Positions 34,670 to 47,000 of a DNA stretch of 64,000 nucleotides are shown piece by piece (the stretch's first letter is position 1; every line of letters begins with the position of its first letter). The notes beneath the pieces are model-generated. The model did not search any database. It was not told the origin of the DNA and worked only from the letters and a program-made list of their open reading frames with translations. The stretch is from Cephalopachus bancanus (Eukaryota > Chordata > Mammalia > Primates > Tarsiidae), in contig JAPVLO010000881.1 in NCBI GenBank assembly GCA_027257055.1, positions 124,001 through 188,000 on the forward strand. The letters run 5' to 3'. The position numbers and the translations under genes are program-made.

Positions 34670-37382
34670 ATGGCGGAGAAACGGCCCCTGGGGACCTTGG
34701 GGCCTGTAATGTATGGCAAGCTTCCCCGCCTGGAGGCGGATTCAGTGCCAGGGCCCAGCCTGCCCCCCTCTGCTGGCAGCCAGGACCCCTGCGGCTACAA
34801 GGGGGCCTACTTCTCTTGCCCCATGGGGGGTCCCCCCAAGGCTGGGTCTGAGCGGTTGGCTTCCTGGACCCCGTACCCTCCCTTGTACCCCACCAGCATG
34901 ACAGGAACCCCGCTTCACACAGACGGCCTGCTGCCCAACTGCCTGGTCTACCACTCGCCAGCAGAAGGCTCTGAGAAGATGCAGGACTCCGGCCCCGTTG
35001 AACTTTCCTTCAGTCCCCAGGCGCATTCCTACCCAGGCCCACCGCTGGCTGCCCCCAAACCTGTCTACCGAAACCCTCTGTGTTACGGGCTCTCGACGTG
35101 CCTAGGGGAAGGGGCGCCAAAGAGGCCCCTGGACATTGACTGGACGCTGGCGAATGGGCCCCTGCTGCCCTTGGCTGACCCACCCTGTTCTCTGGCCCCG
35201 GCTCCCAGCAAGGGCCAGACCCTGGATAGCACCTTCTTGCGTGGGGCGCCCCCAGGGGGATCTGGCAAAGACTCCTCGGGGGGCTTCTCCCCATGCCAAG
35301 CATTCCTGGATAAGTATCGGACCATCCACAGCACGGGCTTTCTGGCCTCTAAGTCCTCGGGCCTTTACCCTGGGAACCCCAAGCAGGCCGTGTCGGAGGG
35401 GCCCTCCAGTCCTTGGACCCAGCTGGCCCAGCCCCTGGGGCCACCCTGCCAGGATGCCGGGCCCACCCACTACCCACTGCCCCATCCTCCACAGCCCCTC
35501 CCTTGCCCACCAGCCTGTCGCCACCCAGAGAAGCAGGGTGGCTACAACTCGGTGCTCCCTCTGCAGCCTCTGGGAGCCCACAGGGGGGCCGGGTACCAGG
35601 CTGGTGGGCTGGGCAGCCCCTACCTGCGGCAGCAGGCAGCCCAGACACCCTATATGCCCCCGGTGGGGCTGGATGCCTATTCCTACCCCTCTGCTCCGCT
35701 CCCGGCACCCTCACCAGGCCTCAAGCTGGAGCCCCCTCTCACTCCACGGTGCCCCCTGGACTTTGCCCCCCAGACGCTGAGCTTTCCTTATGCCCGGGAT
35801 GACCTTTCTCTCTACGGAGCATCCCCGGGGCTTGGAGGGACGCCGCCTTCCCAGAACAATGTGCAGACTGTGCCCCAGCCTGGTGCCTTCCAGCGAACGT
35901 GCCAGCCTTTGCCAACCAGCCAGCCGTGCCCAGAGCCTGTGAAGCCTGCACAGGAAGACGGAGAGAAAGCATGGCTACCCAGCTGCAGGAGGGAGCGGCT
36001 CCAGCCCCGCCTCAGCGAGCACCCCGGGCCACCCATCGTCATCCAAGACAGCCCTGTTTCCCGCACCCCCCCGCCCCTGCCCCCATGTGCCCAGGAGCGC
36101 CTGTCTCTTCCACAGAAGGAGGGTGCAGGGCCACCCAGCTCTCCGCCGATGCCTGTGATCGACAACGTCTTCAGCCTGGCCCCCTACCGTGACTATCTGG
36201 ATGTGCAGACACCCGAGGCCACTGCCCAGCCTGACTCGGGCCCAGCTGAGCCTGCCTCGGCCCCTGATGAGCCTGACTCTGCCCCAGCCACCAATGAGAG
36301 CCAGGACAAAGGCTGCAGGGGAACCCTGCCTGCCCGGGAGGACCCAGCAGGGCCTCACTGTTCACTTAAGGAGGAGGTGGCCCTAGACTTGAGTGTGAGA
36401 AAACCCGCAGGGGAGGCTTCCCCTGGCACGGTCCCTGGTCCCGGGGTGCATGCCAAGCCCACTGCAGCTGTGGACGCACCAGATGTGGGCAACATAGTGT
36501 CTGATCCGCCAGGCCTGAAAAAGATTGTCACAGAAGCCTCAGGGTTGTCTGGGGTGCCGGTGACCACAGAGGCCATGCCGAGGACCAATTTCCATAGCTC
36601 TGTGGCCTTTATGTTCCGAAAGTTCAAGATCCTCCGTCCAGCACCCTTGCCTACAGCCATGGTCCCTTCCACGCCCGCCTCGGCTCCTGTCCCTGCACAG
36701 CCTGCACCCACGCCCACATCTGTGCCCATAGGACTGCAGATTCTCACTCAGCCCTTGCCTGTGACCTGCTTCAACCTGGCATTGCCCAGCCCTCCAGTTG
36801 TAGCTGTGACCTCCCCTGTCCCGGCCCCGGCCCCTGCTCCAGCTCAGGTTGCAGGCCCTGCTCCAGCACCTGCTCCAGCCCCAGCGGACTCCCCAGAGCA
36901 GCGCTTTACAGGGCTGCATGCGTCCCTGTGTGACGCCATCTCAGGCTCAGTGGCCCACTCCCCACCGGAGAAGCTGCGCGAGTGGCTGGAGATGGCTGGG
37001 CCCCGGGCTCGGGCCGCGTGGCAGGACTGCCAGGACGTGCAAGGGCTGCTGGGCAAGCTGTTGTCCCAGCTGCAGAGCTTCGTGTGCACACAGTGGTGCC
37101 CCTTCCCCCACGTGGTACGCGCTGGCGCCATCTTTGTGCCCATCCACCTGGTGAAGGAGCGGCTCTTTCCCCGGCTGCCGCCAGCGTCCGTGGACCACGT
37201 GCTGCAGGAGCACCGTGTGGAGCTGCGGCCCACCACGCTGTCGGAGGAGCGGGCGCTGCGGGAGCGCGCCCTGCACGGCTGCACCTCCCGCATGCTGAAG
37301 CTGCTAGCACTGCGCCAGCTCCCTGACATCTACCCCGACCTGCTGGGCCTGCAGTGGCGCGACTGTGTGCGCCGCCAGCTGG
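34670..37382 (+). CDS. C15orf39: C15orf39 protein, coding exon 2 (residues 1-904 plus the first base of 905)
   Basis: The protein starts MAEKRPLGTLGPVMYGKLPR, which I recognise as the start of C15orf39. The full product is 1025 residues; the human protein is about 1047. Its molecular function is not established. It is proline-, serine- and glycine-rich and probably largely disordered. A CtBP-type short motif, ALDLSVRK, sits at residues 571-578. A Pro/Ala repeat lies at about residues 716-743. From about residue 745 to the exon end is a more ordered, charged region ending near 'LGLQWRDCVRRQL', which looks like the only folded domain. The ATG at 34670 has G at -3 and G at +4. An in-frame TTG at 34628 extends the frame upstream but is not an expected start. 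The frame is uninterrupted and no disabling change is seen. The donor is G|GTGAGC after base 37382. Reading into the intron gives a short false tail and a stop at 37421-37423. Confidence 0.95.
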
Positions 37383-37924
37383 GTGAGCACGGGGCGGCCC
37401 CAATAACCACCAGAGGTGTGTGAGCGAGTGACAGGTGTGTGCACCGTGTGAGTGGGTCGCAGACGGGACTGAGTGGTTCCAAGGTCTGCTGGGGTGGGCT
37501 CTAGGGAGTTGCTTCCCTCTTGATGCTCCATGAGCGCCATCATAGCCTTCTTTGGAAACCTCTAAAGATGCCAGCTGCTCTGTTCCCGTGGAAACTTTCC
37601 TGGATTCCCTCCTCTGCTTGTCTCTTCTCCATCGTTGGTGTGGACTTTTCCTTCGGTGTTCCTGGGCCTTTGGCCCGGCCCTGTTTTCTATCTGAGGTCA
37701 TCTGTGTCTGTTCATCCAGCCTCCCCTCTTCAGGACTCTAGCCCGATATGACCCGCTGCATGCTGGACTTTTGCGCCTGGGTGTCTCTCATATCCCAAAT
37801 CCCAGCCCTGAGTCTTCTGCTAAGCACACTTCCTGTCCCCAGTCTTTTCCATCTCAGTGAAGGGCAGCCCTCTTCACAAAACTCTTGTGCCCAAGACTCA
37901 GTGGGGGTCCCAGCTTTGCCTTTT

Positions 37925-38216
37925 GTTGTTTTTTTGGGTTTGTTTTTTGTTTTGTTTTGTTTTTGCATTGGAGTGTCACTCTGTTGCCCAGACTGGAGTG
38001 CAGTGGCATGCTCACTGCCAACCCAGTTTCGACCTGCTGGGCTTAGGTGATCCTTCTGCCTCAGCCTGGAGCTACAGGTGTGCACCACCATACCCGACTA
38101 ATTTTTGGATGTATTGTAGAGGCTCCATGTTGCTCAGGCTGGTCTTGAACCCATTGGCTCAGGATATCCTCTTGCCTCCAAAAAGCTGGGATTACGGCGT
38201 GAGCCTGTACCTGGCT
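37925..38216 (-). mobile_element. Alu in C15orf39 intron 2
   Basis: Antisense. Target agcwttgccttttg at 37911-37924 and 38217-38230. Confidence 0.9.
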
Positions 38217-38317
38217 AGCATTGCCTTTTGAATGCATGGCTTTTCAGTCCTCCCGGGCACTAACACACACAGAATGTGCCAGAAGTCAGAACCTCGTTTG
38301 TGGTTTGCATTTCTTCT

Positions 38318-38610
38318 TCTTCTTTTTTTTGTGAGTTGGAGTCTCACTCTGTCACTCAGACTGGAGTGCAGTGGCACACTCCCGGCCACCGCAGCCTCGA
38401 CCTGCTGGGCTCTGGTGATCCTTCTGCCTCAGCCTTCCAAGTAGCTGGAACTACAGGTGCGTGCTACCACACCCGGCTAATTTTATGATTTATTGTAGAT
38501 ATGAGGTCTCACCAAGTTGCCCAGGCGGGTCTCGAACCCGCGGGCTCAGGCAATCCACTCATCTCAGCCTTCCAAGGTGCGGGATTACAGTTCTGAGCCA
38601 CTGAGCCCGG
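38318..38610 (-). mobile_element. Alu, young-looking group, in C15orf39 intron 2
   Basis: Antisense. Target yttgcatttcttct at 38304-38317 and 38611-38624. Confidence 0.95.
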
Positions 38611-39375
38611 CTTGCATTTCTTCTACCAAGCGTTGTCTTGCACCTCCTGTTCTGCAGTTTGTTTTTTTGTGCGTCCTGGAGAACCACACAACGGCTGCAG
38701 CGTGATATGGTGTGTACAGTCACACTTCTTCGGCCAGGACTCTGGTAATGGGACCAGGTGGTTTCTGTCATTACCTCTCTGGCATCCATATACCTGGTAT
38801 CGAGGCCCCTGGCCCCCTGCTCCCCCTACCTTCCACCACATTCCCACTTCTGTCTAGGCTGTGTCCCTGAAGAAACCATCGCTTGTTCCATGGCTGTCCT
38901 GCCAGCGTTACCTGGGCAAGGCTCTGGGTCAGGTGGAGAAGAGCCTGAGGCCTGAGGTTTGGAGCATGGGGTCTGGCAGGCCAGCACTGCTGATCCCTGA
39001 ACGTGTTGGAAGTTGGGGCAGATGCCTTAATGAGATGTAGAAAAAAATGCAAGTGCGAGCGTTCTGTTTCTGAGTGAGAAAGTGCAGGTGAGTGTCCTGT
39101 GTCACTCAGAGGCTCAACTAGCCCGGTCCTTTCCCTGTACTGTTGGGCTTTGGGGGCCCCAAGAGGGTCAGGTCCATTTTTTCTGGGGGGCAGTGGAGCT
39201 CAGGCATGCCATGAGATCCTCTCCTTCTCTTGACTCCAGCCTGTGAGTCTGGGGCCTGGTGAGGAAGTGACGTGGGCCCAGCTTCCTGCTACTGGCTGGG
39301 CTTCGTGGCTCCCTCCCCCATCATTGGGGCCATCATTCTGTGGGTGCCCCTAGACAGTTATTCCTGCCTTGATTT

Positions 39376-39963
39376 TTTTTTTTTTGAGTTGGAGTTTGTC
39401 TCTGCTGCTCAGGCTGGAGTGCAGTAGCACGCTCATGGCCACCGCAGCCTCAACCTGCTAGGCTTAGACGATCCTTCCACTTCAGCCTTCCAGGTAGCTG
39501 GAACTACAGGTGTGTGCCACCATGTCCAGCTAAATTGTTTTTTTTTTGAGTCACCCAGGCTGGAGTGCAGTGGCACACTCAGGGCCACCCCAGCGTCAAC
39601 CTACTGAGCTCCAGCGATCCTTCTACCTCAGCCTTCCAAGTAGCTGGAACTACAGACACATGCCATCATGTCTGGCTAATTATTTTATTTTATTTTATTT
39701 TATTTTATTGTAGAGACGAGGTCTCGCCAAGTTGCCTGGACTGGTCTCAAACCCACGGGCTCAGGCAATCCACTCACCTTGGCCTCCCAGAGTGCTTGGA
39801 TTACAGGCTGAGCCACTGAGCCCGCCAAATTTTTTATGATTTATTGTAGAGACAAGGTCTCACCATGTTGCCCATCTTGGTCTTGAACCTGTGAGCTCAG
39901 GCAGTCCTCTTGCCTCCGCCTCTCAAAGTGCCGGGATTACAGGCATGAGCCACTGCGCCCGAC
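39376..39963 (-). mobile_element. Outer Alu, interrupted by another Alu
   Basis: Antisense. Target ttcctgccttgattt at 39361-39375 and 39964-39978 encloses both elements. Confidence 0.95.
39537..39826 (-). mobile_element. Inner Alu, young-looking group, nested
   Basis: Antisense. Inserted in the middle A-rich region of the outer Alu, with a (TTTTA)n run in its own middle. Confidence 0.9.
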
Positions 39964-40512
39964 TTCCTGCCTTGATTTCTTAAGGATTCCTGAGCTCCCC
40001 TGGCAGTCTTTCTTCCCAGGAGATATGCTGTTGGTCAGGGGCCCCTCCCGGCCCCTCCATCGCCTTCCGGGCATTGCTTTCAGGACAGTCCCTACCTGAG
40101 CTCCAACTCTGTCTCTGGGGGTGGTATGGCAGAAAGGTGATCACCTTCCTATGTACAGTGGAACCCTCTCTTTCCATGCCTCAGTCTCCCCAACTGTACA
40201 GTGGGGCTCTGGACAGGCCAATGGTTCCTGACCTGCAGGGCTCTGTTCCTTTCATTGTTGTACCTAGACAGCCTCTCCTGAGCGATGCCCTCATCACATG
40301 GCACTCTGGTGCCACCTGGGGAGAAGCACACCTCTTCCGCTTGGATGGTCCAGCCAGTGGGCACATGTGGGGAAGCGCTGTCATGTCTTGTGACCCTGCT
40401 GGTGCCATCCTGTCCTGGGGCAGGGCGGAACCACTATTCCAGATGGCTTTGGAGGCTAGAAGGTGGGACCTGACTACGGGGTCTACAGCCTGATGATGTG
40501 TTCATTTTTTAG

Positions 40513-40877
40513 GTGACTTCGACACTGAGGCTGGAGCTGTGTCCTCAGAGCCCACCATGGCCAGAGACGAGCCAGAGAGCCTACCCCTGGCTCGGAAGTC
40601 ACCAGCCCCCAAGGGCAGGAAGCCAGGGAGGAAGCCACTAACCCCTGGCCCAGAGAAAGCAGAGGCAGCTGCTGGGGGAGGGTCCCGTGGTACCTCACCT
40701 GCCCCCGCTGCCAACGCCAGCCCACCCAGCTCCGCACTGAAGGCCCGCTTCCGTAGCCTGCTGGAAACCAACTGGCTCAACGGCCTGGCACTGCCCACGT
40801 GGGGCCACAAAGCCTCGGGACCAGACCGGCCCTCGCCCTGCCCACAGCTGCTGGGCAGCCAGAGCCATCATCTGTAG
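40513..40877 (+). CDS. C15orf39: C15orf39 protein, coding exon 3 (C-terminal 121 residues)
   Basis: Continues in frame after the phase-1 splice as GDFDTEAGAV and ends in SQSHHL, both as in the human protein by memory. It contains a Lys/Arg/Pro-rich stretch (KSPAPKGRKPGRKPLTP) that could act as a nuclear localisation signal. A segment around 'LKARFRSLLETNWLNGL' near the C-terminus looks helical. The stop TAG is at 40875-40877. The splice phase matches exon 2 exactly, so the two exons form one 1026-codon frame including the stop. Confidence 0.95.
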
Positions 40878-41780
40878 CACCAGCTGCCCGGGCGGTGTGA
40901 GCCGCTTGCTGTTGGGGGTTCCTCTCCACCCTCCCTCTGCCTTCCCAACTGCCCTGGGCCAGGAGTAGACAGGGCTGTGACAACTTTCCCACAGGGTCTC
41001 CTGCTGTCACCCTGGCTGGGCTGGGAGCCCCTGAATTTTTCACTTAAGGGTCTTTATTCGGCCTCCTCCCTGTTTCTTCCCTGAAGAAAATTCGTGGGCT
41101 TTGGAGCCTGACAGACATGGGCTCAAACCGTGGCTCCTGTGTTCTGTGTTACCTGAGTGAGACACTTCACCTCTCTTGAGCCCTCGTTCCCCAAGTGTAA
41201 AATAGGACAACACAGCCTACCTCACAGGGTGGTTGTGGGGATGACACCTGGCACCCCCATGACGGTTTGGTTTCTGCGCCTTCCCCGGACAGGCCTGGTC
41301 TGGGAGGCTGAGGCAAACGGATCCTTCCTGCAGAAAGTCTTCGCGTGTCAAGGGACATGGTTATCTTGCAGTGGTACATTGTATGGTGGATATGACCCCT
41401 ACTCTCTCGAGTCACCCCCGTCATTTGGGACTGGCCCTAGCTCCCAGCCTGGAGCCCCCACTACTGGTGCAGGGACACATCTTTGTTGGGGCCTGCTGTT
41501 CCTACCCCTGGAGGCCTGTCGAGAATTGACATCAGTGACCTCCCTGAACTGGAGCAGGCAGACTGAATGGCAGCTCAGTCCTAGGAGGTCTCCAGAGATC
41601 TGAAGTGGGGACTCTGATACTCCCCAAGCCAGGGCCCGTCTCCAGGCCTGTGGGCCACCTGCCTATACAGGGCTGAACTGAGCAGAGTCTGGCAAGCTGG
41701 GGCTCTGGTCATTTTTAAGGGTTTCTGGTGAGCCTGTGGGCCCTGGAGACAGGCCATTAAAGCATCTGACTTGTTTTTGG
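40878..41780 (+). other. C15orf39: 3' UTR of C15orf39
   Basis: About 0.9 kb from the stop to just past the poly(A) signal. It includes a MIR (about 41085-41255), recognised by 'aaataggacaacacagcctacct'-type sequence. The 3' end is inferred from the signal below. Confidence 0.65.
41756..41761 (+). terminator. C15orf39: Poly(A) signal ATTAAA for C15orf39
   Basis: ATTAAA is the common variant hexamer. It is followed within about 20 bases by a G/T-rich stretch ('cttgtttttggaactggg'), as expected for a cleavage site near 41775-41785. I noticed no AATAAA in the preceding UTR. Confidence 0.6.
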
Positions 41781-43417
41781 AACTGGGACCTAGCTGTGTG
41801 CCTGGGGATGGGTCTCATGTTCTATCACGCTGTGCCTGGCTGTGCCCTCCCTGCTCTTAGCCCAGAAGGTACTGAGTCTTTAGCACCATTATCTGGCTCT
41901 GACCACGTGGGTCCGTCTCACGCCCACTGGCCCACTCAGGGAAAACCTTCCTCCTGACCCTCCTGTGGGGACTGGTGGTTTGTCTGCAGCCCAGTGAGAA
42001 ATGCTGGTCATCAGACCCTGGAATGTGTCCCATGACCAAGAATGCATCCCTCACAGTCTGGGTAGAACTGTCATCCCCTCCCAATGTATCCCATTGACCT
42101 AAGCTAGTGGGGGGGGCAGGGCCCACCCTCCAGAGACCCCCATCCCAGTTGGGTTCTGTTCCCCCAGAGGTTTGTTCTCTGGGACAGTTGAGATGGCTTC
42201 TGGGCCTTGGTTTCTCCACCTGGGCCAGGGGCCAGTCCACTAGGCCTGACATCTTGGTGGGTGTGCACCAGGCCCTGCCAGGCTGGGATTCTGGGTGGCA
42301 GCTGCCATCATCCCTTGTACACTGTCCATACAGACCCGAGAAGACTCATCTGGCCTGTGAGGGGATAGGCACATTGTGGTCACTGTAGTGACAGCCTGGG
42401 GGAAGGGCCTTTGCTTAACCCGAGGGTGGGAGGTGTCCTTGGGTTCCAGAAGAGGCTATACCTGAACTGGGTCCTGAAGACAAGTAGGAAGTAGTCCGGA
42501 AAGGACACACGCAAAGACCTGGAGTGAGTCTGGAACAGAGAAGTCCCCTAGCAGGGCTGGAGCCCCCTACAGCCGGAAGGTTGGCTAGAGCTAGGAAACC
42601 TGGCTCGCAACCCAACATGGATCCCACAACCTGAAGAAGGGGCTGTGGGCCGCTGAAGTACAGAGTGGGACCTCTTGAGTCTGCCCGTGGAGGAGGGGAG
42701 AATTACCGCAGGTGGAGGCCCCTGAATCCGGGCCCCATGCAGCCATGAGTGGCTCTTCAGCCCCCTCAGCGTCGTTCACCTCATTGCCACAGTCTTGCTG
42801 GGTTTGGCCCTCCCGAGTTTCTTCCTTCTCCCCACTGGTCCTCTGCCTTCTGCCTCGCCCCCACCCACCTGTGCCTGTGTTCCATGCCAGGCAATTTCTT
42901 CAGCGCAGGAACAGGCGGGGCTCAGGACCACCCTATGGTGCAGAGGCCGGCTTGGGGTGGTATCCAGCCAGCCCTGACTGGAGGAGGCAGCTCTGTCCTG
43001 GGAGCCCCCAGCTCCCATAAGAGGGGAGACACCAACCCTGCCCTGAGAGTTCTAATCTAAGGGCCATGTGGCTGTTTCCCAGGGAGCCCCAGCCTGAGCT
43101 GGTGGGGACAGGAACAGGACTCTGCCCGGGGCTCCCAGTTCAAGGGAGGCAGTGCCCCAGCCTGGCTACTGCCCCTCACCAGGGTTTTATACAACCTTTT
43201 GGTGGCAAAGAAGAGCTGAGAGCCACGGAGGGTGTGGAAAGCTGAATGTGCTGCCCCACCCCCCAAGTTGACAAGCAGGGTCCATCTCTGCTTTGGCTGA
43301 TGTGGCTCTTCTGGTCCCACAAGTCCCATTACCCCCTGAGGCTTCTGGGCTGGGATGAAGCAGGGCTTCTCAATCATCTGGAAACAGTTTCATGGATTCC
43401 ATCAAGAATGTCGTTAG
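41781..43417. other. Intergenic downstream of C15orf39
   Basis: Unique sequence. No exon, RNA gene or clear repeat seen. Confidence 0.5.
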
Positions 43418-43718
43418 GGCCAGGTGTGGTGGCTCAGCTTGTAATTCCAGCACTTAGGGAGGCCAAGGCGAGAGAGAGGATTGCCTGAGCCCAGGGGTCC
43501 AAGACCAGCCTGGGCAACTTGGTGAGACTTGTCTATACAATAAATCACAAAAACTAGTCAGGGCGTGGTGGCATGTGTCTGTAGTTCTAGCTACTTGGAA
43601 GCCTGAGATGGAAGTATTGCCTGAGTCCAGCAGGTCGAGGCTGCGGTGGCCATGAGTGTGCACTGCATTCCAGCCTGGGCAACAGAGTGAGACTTTAACT
43701 CAAAAAAAAAAAAAAAAT
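43418..43718 (+). mobile_element. Alu, first of a same-target pair
   Basis: Sense. Diverged target (tcgttag / ggccttag). Confidence 0.9.
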
Positions 43719-43726
43719 GGCCTTAG

Positions 43727-44020
<294 letters not shown>

Positions 44021-44028
44021 GGCCTTAG

Positions 44029-47000
44029 GGAGAGGCCAGGAATCTGGGTTTTAATCAATCTTCTGAGATGATTTTGAGTCGAATGTCAGACATTGTATTT
44101 TGAGTAACACCAATCACGCCTCCCCCTCGGGTTACAGATGAGGAAACGGGTCCCGGGACTTGCCAATGGTCACATCAGCTCCAGGGCTGTGTCAAGAGCT
44201 GGTTCTGAGGGCTCTAGGCCAGCTGGACAGACCTTGACCCCTGGCACTTGGCCGGTTGGCCTAACCCGGACCTGCCTCAGCTGGGCTCTCTGCCCCAGGT
44301 GTCCTTGTTGGGCCAACACATGCATCACTTGCCCTGAGTTACTAGGATGGGGCTCAGGTGAAGCTTCAGCTTGGGTGAGGCCCAGCCTCCCAGACGCCTG
44401 GCACCCCTGCTCAGTACAAAAGGCGGAGGGGTCTGAGCATCTGGCTTTGCCAATAGGAGTTAAGCCTGCAGAGAGTTGAGTGGGAAGGACAGCTGGTGTC
44501 TTGGAGAAGCAGGAAAGTAGAGCCATGTCTGGGGTGGTGAATAAGACCCCCGGCTCCTTGGTGACCACCAGGCATCTCCTTCCCTGGCTTGTTCTAAGGG
44601 GGTTGGGTTTGAACAGTCTGGGTCTCCCCCAACCCCCCGGTGATACTGGGAACAGGGCTGACTCTCTGACCTGACTGGCTGTGCCTCTCCTCACCCTGTA
44701 GCCCCCTTGCTGGAGATGGGAGCAGTGATTCCAGCCGGTGGGCCGAGGAAGCCGGGGGTGGGCACGAGTGGGGAAGGCTACCAGGACAGATGCTGGCGGG
44801 CGTCCTCTATGCTCTCTGGACCCTTCCATGGGCAGCTCCCACCTTTAGACACACTCCCAAGGGGGAGTTCCCGGCTCACTGTGCTCTTCTGGGCCCCTCT
44901 TCTGCTTCCAGAGGTGAGAATGGCAACAGGACAGGGGGAGTGTGGCAGAGCCCCTCGCATCTCTCTGCCCTCGCTGGACATGAACCCCTGGGCTGGATGT
45001 GAGCCCCTGTGCTGGACTGAGGCTGGCCAGCAGGTAGGGCACTCCTTGAGTGCCCCTTAGGCCTGCTGCCTGCATGGGGACCCAGCTCTGGGCATTCTAG
45101 CCTTTGTTTGCCCAGAGGCACCTGCATTGGGGAGTACCCCTCCTGACATAGCCCCTGGCCTCAGCCTGGCCTGATCACTGCCTCCCACACCCCGCCTCTG
45201 TCCTAGAGGGGCTCTACTCCCAGGTCCCTGCAACATCTTGGAACAATGAGAGCCTGGGCTCCTGGAGAAGGGGGTTCTGAGCCCCTTGGAAGGACCTCAG
45301 AGGTCTCTTGTGGGATCACTAGGTCTACCAAGGGGTATTGCTTCCTTCTCTAAGAGCCACTGGTAAAGACATCTGCAGACCCCTTTCTTGCTCAAATTGG
45401 GGTGATGGGGCCAGGACAGTCCCCTCTCCAGGTCCTGGCTGTAGCCCCCAGCTCCTCTCTTAGCTATAATTCTGAGCAACCCCAAGCTTAGCGCCGATTT
45501 CACAAACCCTACAAACCTCTTAGACCTAAGTACCCCCAACCCCTCAAAGGGACTGGGGCTTCAGCCTGGGGCCCCATGACACAGAAGTTTCTGCCAGCCT
45601 CATCTGCTGAGGCCTCGGCTCTCCCTTCTGAAGCATCCTCAGTGAGGCCTGGGCTCCCACCTGCCTTGAGTAGGCAAGAGACCCCAGGGACAGCCACTTC
45701 TCAGAGAGGCCTGGGTCCTCCAATGGGCCTGAGGCCCCCTGCCTGCCTTTCCACGAAACTTTGGCATCTCCCCTGTGAGGGAGATCTGGGGTAGCCCTGT
45801 TCAGCCTTTGCTGCCAGCCCTTAACTTGACACCTCCTGGCCCTGCAGACATACAAGGACCCCAGCTTCTGGAAGCCAGGTCTTCCCCAGCCCTGCCTGCC
45901 GCCACGCTGGCATCTCCAAGCCCAGCCAGCAGCAAGGGTCCTCAGCTGTTCCAGGACGGATCCTTACCAGATCTGCCTGGGGCTTCCCAATATGGCCTTC
46001 CAGCCCTGAGAGCATCCCAGGCCCTTCCAGGAGTGGCAGCTTGAGCTATCTCTGAACCTGGAATGCTCTCCCTACTGGAGTTATCTTACACCCCTCCCTG
46101 GTCTCGTGGGCACCCAAACCCCTGGCAGGCTGTACTCCAGTGTCCCGTGGCAAGCCCTCTGCCAGCTCAGCTGACACCACCGTCTGCACTCCAGACTTGC
46201 TTCCCTGAAACAGCAACAGGTTGGCGGGTTCTCTCATGGCCCCAGACCCACCCCTCCAATGTAGGCCCTGAACCTCCAGCGGGGCCACCCTTGCAGAGGA
46301 GGTGCCAGAGGCTTCTGGACAGTTTCCCTCGTGGTGGTGTCCCTCTCCAGGGACCCCTCTGGAGATGAGCCACACACCTCACAAGGGCACAGCCCAGTCT
46401 CCCTCCCCCACAGGGGTCTCTGTCCACCCGGGTCCCTGACTACCAGGGGACCCACACCCATGATCCCCCTTTTCTGACTGCGGGACCCTCCACAACCTGG
46501 ACACTTGAGCCCTGAGCATAGGTGCAATGACCCTAGGACTTTATTCTCAAGTGAAGAGGCTACTTGGCACCAGGCCCTTGGCTCTTTGGGCTGAGCTAGA
46601 CAGCAAGAGTGTTGCCAAGGCCCCCAGGACAGAAGGGGCCCAGCCCTGAAGAACCAGCACTCAAGGCATCTGCCATGTTCCTCCTGGGCATGCTGCCTGA
46701 GCACCCAGCTGCTAGGACCCCTGTCATGACTAACCTGGGTGTCATGGAGACCACTTCAGGAAGCCACAGCCAGCTGGGAGGAGAGCCCCGGGTTTCTGCA
46801 TCCTTTTTTAATGGCGCTCACTTGGGCGAGAGGAGCCGTAGACTCAGGGGAGACTACAGGCCTCCCTTCCCCACTCCCTGGGTGGGTGGTCTCCCAGCTC
46901 CTGAGTCTGGCTGGAAGATGGGACCACCCTGTCACAGAGGCAGATCTGAGTAGTGTAGGCCTGATCCTACCCTCAAGCAGGGCCCTGCCCTGTTCATTTT

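Larger units (their letters stand above)
37383..40512 (+). other. C15orf39: Intron 2 of C15orf39
   Basis: GT-AG intron (donor gtgagc, acceptor 'tcattttttag') in phase 1: the Gly-905 codon is split G|GT. It carries two separate antisense Alus and one Alu nested inside another. The remainder is unique sequence with no open frame worth reporting. Confidence 0.9.
31100..41780 (+). other. C15orf39: C15orf39 orthologue, whole transcription unit
   Basis: Gene-level span. The promoter sits in a CpG island, a non-coding first exon ends at 31306, and coding exons are 34670-37382 and 40513-40877. A 3' UTR runs to an ATTAAA signal at 41756-41761. The three-exon layout with coding confined to exons 2 and 3 is what I recall for the human gene. 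The transcription start (about 31100) is inferred only from GC boxes and island position. The convergent neighbour on the - strand begins 13 kb downstream. Confidence 0.85.

Noticed and set aside
44170..44829. A 219-codon - strand frame
   Set aside because: GC-rich, overlapping frames on the other strand, includes MIR sequence, no motif.
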